Source of the DNA: DAOTWP01 sp034435675
Lineage (GTDB): Bacteria; Chloroflexota; Anaerolineae; Aggregatilineales; Phototrophicaceae
Direction of reading: 5' to 3'
NCBI GenBank assembly: GCA_034435675.1
Contig: DAOTWP010000155.1
Span: 1-64,000 of the forward strand
DNA: 64,000 bases
Part shown: positions 61,102 through 64,000 of the stretch, piece by piece
How positions within the stretch are numbered: position 1 is the first letter of the stretch
How the letters are laid out: each line of letters starts with the position of its first letter
Position numbers and translations under genes: made by a program
The notes under the pieces: model-generated
Told to the model about the DNA's origin: nothing
Seen by the model: the letters and a program-made list of their open reading frames with translations, nothing else
Database searches by the model: none

Positions 61102-61212
61102 ACCGGATTTAGATCTATCCACAAACCTGCCTTAAAACAGGGGGATTAGTTCCCTTGTTCGAGTGTATGGATAGCCACTTATTGACAGGGCACTATTCAG
61201 GAGCAGCAACAC

Positions 61213-62631
61213 ATGGCGAACATTCTGGCTTCGATTTTCCGCAAGTATGACATTCGCGGTACTGTCAGCGGTGACACGCCGCAGCTCACCCCCACAGTGG
61301 CAGAACTGGTGGGCAAGGCACTCGGCACGTATCTGCCCAGAGAATTTGGCACCGAGCGTGTGTTTGTCGGCAGCGACAACCGTCTGACCTCCCCGCCGCT
61401 CAAGGACGCGATGATACGCGGGCTGCTTGCCACCGGGCTGAACGTGACCGACATCGGGCAGGTGATTACGCCAACGGTGTATTTCGCCTCCGCCAGCTAC
61501 ACGGGCAAAGGCGCGGGCGTGATGATTACCGGCAGCCATCTGGACACACGCTACAACGGCATCAAAATGGCATACGGCAAACTGGCGCTGGCAGGCGACC
61601 AGATTCTGGAACTGCTGCGCATCATCCAACAGGATGCCTTTGCCAGCGGCGCGGGCGAACGGCAGGAGGATTTTGACATCATCAACCGCCATATGGCGAC
61701 TATTCAGGGCAAAGTGAAGCTTCAGCGCCCGCTGAAGGTTGTGCTGGACGCCGGAAACGGGCTGAGTGGGACTTATGTGCCGCCGATGCTGCGCGGGCTG
61801 GGCATCGAAGTCCACTGCCTGTACTGCGAGTCTGACGGCACCTACCCTAACCACCTGCCCAACCCGGAAGACCCCGAAATGACCAAAGACCTGGAGCATA
61901 AGGTCATTGAACTGGGCGCAGACCTCGGTTTGGCATTTGACGGCGATGCGGATCGCTGCGGCTTTATTGACAATCACGGACATCATATTGCGGCAGATCG
62001 GCTGCTGGCACTGCTGGCACGTGACCTGCTCTCGCGACAGCCAGGTGCAACGATTGTCTTCGACGTAAAGGCATCACAGGCGCTGCCGGACGAGATCAGG
62101 AAATATGGCGGTGTGCCGCTGATGTGGAAAACCGGGCACAGCCTGATGAAGCTCAAAATGGCGGAAATCGGGTCGCCGCTGGGCGGTGAGGTCAGCGGAC
62201 ATCTGTTCATCGGCGAAGAGTATTACGGTTTCGACGATGCCCCGCTGGTGGCACTCAAGGCGCTGCAAATCTTCTCGCAAACCAGCAAGTCTGTCTCAGA
62301 CGTGTTTGACGAACTGCCCAAGCTGCCCGCCACGCCGGAAATCATCCTCGACGCACCAGACAACATCAAATTCCAGATCATTGACGAGATCAGGGAAGAA
62401 CTATCCAAACATTACGAAGTGGTGGACATTGACGGGGTGCGCGCCCAGTTTGAACACGGGTGGGGGCTGGTACGCGCCAGCAACACGCAGCCGGCAATCA
62501 CCCTACGGTTCGAGGCGTATGAACGCCCGCAGGTCGCTGAATATATCCAGCGGTTTAAGACACTGCTTGATCAGCACCCGGAAGTCAATCAGGAAAAGCT
62601 GATTAAACAGCTTGAGGCGTTCCGCGCTTAA
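61213..62631 (+). CDS. Phosphomannomutase/phosphoglucomutase
   Basis: A 472-aa alpha-D-phosphohexomutase interconverting hexose 6- and 1-phosphates for nucleotide-sugar synthesis. Domain order is normal: IFRKYDIRG at the N-terminus, the phosphoserine loop TGSHLDTRYNGIK (Ser108; most relatives have HNP where this has HLD), metal loop DGDADRCGF (Asp243), sugar-binding GGEVSGHLFI, and phosphate-binding RASNTQPAITLRFE. It probably supplies GDP-mannose or UDP-glucose precursors for the glycosyltransferases in the window. AGGAGCAGCAAC precedes the ATG. A 7-bp hairpin follows at 62651-62668. Confidence 0.92.
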   Translation: MANILASIFRKYDIRGTVSGDTPQLTPTVAELVGKALGTYLPREFGTERVFVGSDNRLTSPPLKDAMIRGLLATGLNVTDIGQVITPTVYFASASYTGKGAGVMITGSHLDTRYNGIKMAYGKLALAGDQILELLRIIQQDAFASGAGERQEDFDIINRHMATIQGKVKLQRPLKVVLDAGNGLSGTYVPPMLRGLGIEVHCLYCESDGTYPNHLPNPEDPEMTKDLEHKVIELGADLGLAFDGDADRCGFIDNHGHHIAADRLLALLARDLLSRQPGATIVFDVKASQALPDEIRKYGGVPLMWKTGHSLMKLKMAEIGSPLGGEVSGHLFIGEEYYGFDDAPLVALKALQIFSQTSKSVSDVFDELPKLPATPEIILDAPDNIKFQIIDEIREELSKHYEVVDIDGVRAQFEHGWGLVRASNTQPAITLRFEAYERPQVAEYIQRFKTLLDQHPEVNQEKLIKQLEAFRA

Positions 62632-62650
62632 GCGGGCGGCAGGCGACAGG

Positions 62651-62668
62651 GGCGAAGGGCGCTTCGCC
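62651..62668 (+). terminator. Hairpin after phosphomannomutase
   Basis: GGCGAAG (62651-62657) pairs with CTTCGCC (62662-62668) across a 4-base loop, 19 bases after the stop. There is no U-tract. Confidence 0.4.
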
Positions 62669-62745
62669 TCTGCACAGAAACGCTTACAGACATCAGCGCA
62701 GGCTGTATCCTTATCCAGCGAAAGTTATCTGAGCGAGGTAGACGT

Positions 62746-63444
62746 ATGGGCGATCACTTCCAGGAAATTTACGCCAACAGAGCCGCGCAGTACGACGCGA
62801 TGGTCTCTCGCGAGGATTATCAAGGACATCTGCTGCCTGCCCTGCACCAGATTCATCCGCTGCAAGAGACTGTAGTCGTTGAGTTCGGCGCGGGCACGGG
62901 CAGACTAACCCGGCTGCTGGTTCCCTATGTACGCCGTATTTTCGCCTTTGATCTTTCGCCGCACATGCTGGGCGTGGCACAGGCGAACCTGTCGCCCATG
63001 CGCTTTGATCGCTGGACGCTGGCAGCGGGCGACAACCGTCATATGCCGGTGCGGACAGCAACTGCCGACATCGCCATTGCCGGGTGGAGCTTTGGACACA
63101 GCATGACGTGGTACAGTGACCAGTGGGAACAGGCGCTCAGCGCAGCGCTCGGCGAAATGCAGCGCATCCTGCGTCCCGGTGGCACGGCAATCATTATCGA
63201 AACACTCGGTACTGGCAGCGAAACACCTGCTCCGCCCAATGAACATCTGCGCATCTATTACGATTGGCTGGCAGCACAGGGCTACGCGCAAACGTGGATA
63301 CGCACGGATTACGAGTTTGAGTCTGTCGGCGAGGCAGACCAGCTCACGCGCTTCTTTTTCGGCGATGAACTGGCAGACCGCATCCTGCGCGAGAGTCTGC
63401 TGGTGCTGCCGGAATGCACCGGCATCTGGTGGCGCAGCTACTGA
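62746..63444 (+). CDS. Class I SAM-dependent methyltransferase
   Basis: A 232-aa methyltransferase_11-type protein: RAAQYDAMVSRE, motif I VVEFGAGTGRLTRLLVP (about residues 46-62), IFAFDLSPHMLGVAQANL, MPVRTATADIAIAGWSFGH, and RILRPGGTAIIIETLG. The substrate is unknown. Good ribosome-binding site (GAGG, seven bases before ATG). It ends convergently with the glycosyltransferase gene, the two overlapping by seven bases. Confidence 0.88.
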   Translation: MGDHFQEIYANRAAQYDAMVSREDYQGHLLPALHQIHPLQETVVVEFGAGTGRLTRLLVPYVRRIFAFDLSPHMLGVAQANLSPMRFDRWTLAAGDNRHMPVRTATADIAIAGWSFGHSMTWYSDQWEQALSAALGEMQRILRPGGTAIIIETLGTGSETPAPPNEHLRIYYDWLAAQGYAQTWIRTDYEFESVGEADQLTRFFFGDELADRILRESLLVLPECTGIWWRSY

Positions 63445-64000
63445 GTCCGCACTGCATAGTCGTTGACCAGATGGCTGTACAACCGGCGGCAGCGCAGCAC
63501 AGTCTGCTGAATGCTCAACTCGTCCCGCGCAGCATCCAGCGCCAGCCGCCGCAGCGTAGTTAAACGCACCGGATCATTCAGCAGCGCGCCCACTGACTGT
63601 GCCAGCGCAGGCACATCGCCCACCGGCACTGCCACACCCAGCGCAGGGTAATCGGGCAGCAGCCCCACCGCCGTGCCAACACTCGGCACACCGCAGGCTG
63701 CCGCTTCCAGGATGGTCAGCGGTCCGGTTTCGTGCCGCGAAGCAAACACATGCAGCGCAGCCTCGCGGTAGAACGCGGGCAAATCAGGGTGCGCCACAGC
63801 GCCCACGAAGCGCACACGCTGCTCAAGCCCCAGTGTCGCCGCCAGCGCTTGCAGGTCGGGCAGCAGCCAGCCCTCACCAACAATATCGAGCGTCACGCCC
63901 TCCAGCAGTGCCAGCGCCCGCAGCAGAGTCTCCTGCGCCTTCACATCCACCAGCGCGCCAACATGAATCAGGTGGCGGCGGTTGCCGGGCGTACCGGGCG
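63438..64000 (-). CDS. Glycosyltransferase family 4 (C-terminal part; runs off window edge)
   Basis: The minus-strand frame is open from the right edge to the TAG at 63438 (about 187 residues). Upstream residues PGNRRHLIHVGALVDVKAQET show that the chain continues beyond the window. The donor-binding half is complete: LDIVGEGWLLPDLQALAATLGL, VRFVGAVAHPDLPAFYREAALHVFASRHETGPLTILEAAACGVPSV, with the EX7E motif (ETGPLTILE) of GT4 retaining enzymes. It probably adds a sugar to a cell-surface glycan or lipid; acceptor unknown. Confidence 0.88.
   Translation of the reverse strand, partial: PGTPGNRRHLIHVGALVDVKAQETLLRALALLEGVTLDIVGEGWLLPDLQALAATLGLEQRVRFVGAVAHPDLPAFYREAALHVFASRHETGPLTILEAAACGVPSVGTAVGLLPDYPALGVAVPVGDVPALAQSVGALLNDPVRLTTLRRLALDAARDELSIQQTVLRCRRLYSHLVNDYAVRTQ

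Noticed and set aside
1..64000. tRNA, rRNA and complete transposase genes
   Set aside because: I looked for clover-leaf ends, rRNA signatures and DDE/HUH or recombinase proteins in both strands and found none that I could support.

Overview
This 64 kb window is dense bacterial chromosome (about 60% G+C by eye, short intergenic gaps, genes on both strands). The gene complement suggests a member of Chloroflexota, probably near Anaerolineae: an AtuA/geranyl-CoA-carboxylase-like catabolic cluster, paired penicillin acylases, GT-C membrane glycosyltransferases, cobalamin-binding radical SAM proteins, a Uma2 endonuclease, decayed toxin-antitoxin modules and many TTG/GTG starts. This placement is inferred from gene content and style. 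No rRNA, tRNA, CRISPR array, phage module or complete transposase was found.

Layout. 1-9.9 kb: 5' part of gyrA (minus), a TPR lipoprotein, two tandem penicillin acylase paralogues, two membrane proteins and birA. 10-11.8 kb: HIT protein plus thiolase. 11.9-18.2 kb (minus): a heterodimeric ABC exporter with one degenerate ATP site, and a large membrane glycosyltransferase. 18.2-24.1 kb: a double-HTH XRE regulator with a TPR partner, an orphan GAF/GAF/PAS histidine kinase, and a KimA-like potassium transporter. 24.4-32.4 kb: a branched acyl-CoA catabolic operon (acyl-CoA carboxylase beta, acyl-CoA dehydrogenase, AtuA, AtuA-like small protein, enoyl-CoA hydratase, biotin carboxylase/BCCP). It is interrupted by a wrecked VapBC-type module that carries a 96-bp miniature element. 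BirA at 9.1 kb would biotinylate the carboxylase. 32.9-38.6 kb: a peptide/nickel-type ABC importer with a fused double ATPase. 38.6-50.9 kb: glycosyltransferases, methyltransferases, an amidohydrolase, two radical SAM/B12 proteins, Uma2, a decayed RelBE-like module, a GTPase plus a partner with a pentapeptide-repeat tail, and a repeat island. 50.9-53.2 kb (minus): purK-purE-rluE. 53.2-56.6 kb: a secreted M23 peptidase and a GH3 enzyme, coupled by overlap. 57.3-61.1 kb: ClpA-like AAA+ protein with a dead first ATPase, a tandem TIR-domain protein, and an unknown 189-aa protein. 61.2-64 kb: phosphomannomutase, a methyltransferase and a truncated GT4 glycosyltransferase.

The best candidates for something new are the pseudo-ClpA / TIR-TIR / unknown operon (57.3-61.1 kb) and the GTPase / repeat-tail pair (44.6-46.8 kb). 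Both look like NTPase-controlled conflict or signalling systems, but that reading is inference. The mobile-element story is seen directly: a 97-bp palindromic element with perfect 13-bp ends at 47.0 kb, a diverged copy at 29.0 kb that broke an antitoxin gene, and a second palindromic element whose end supplies the stop codon of the repeat-tail gene.
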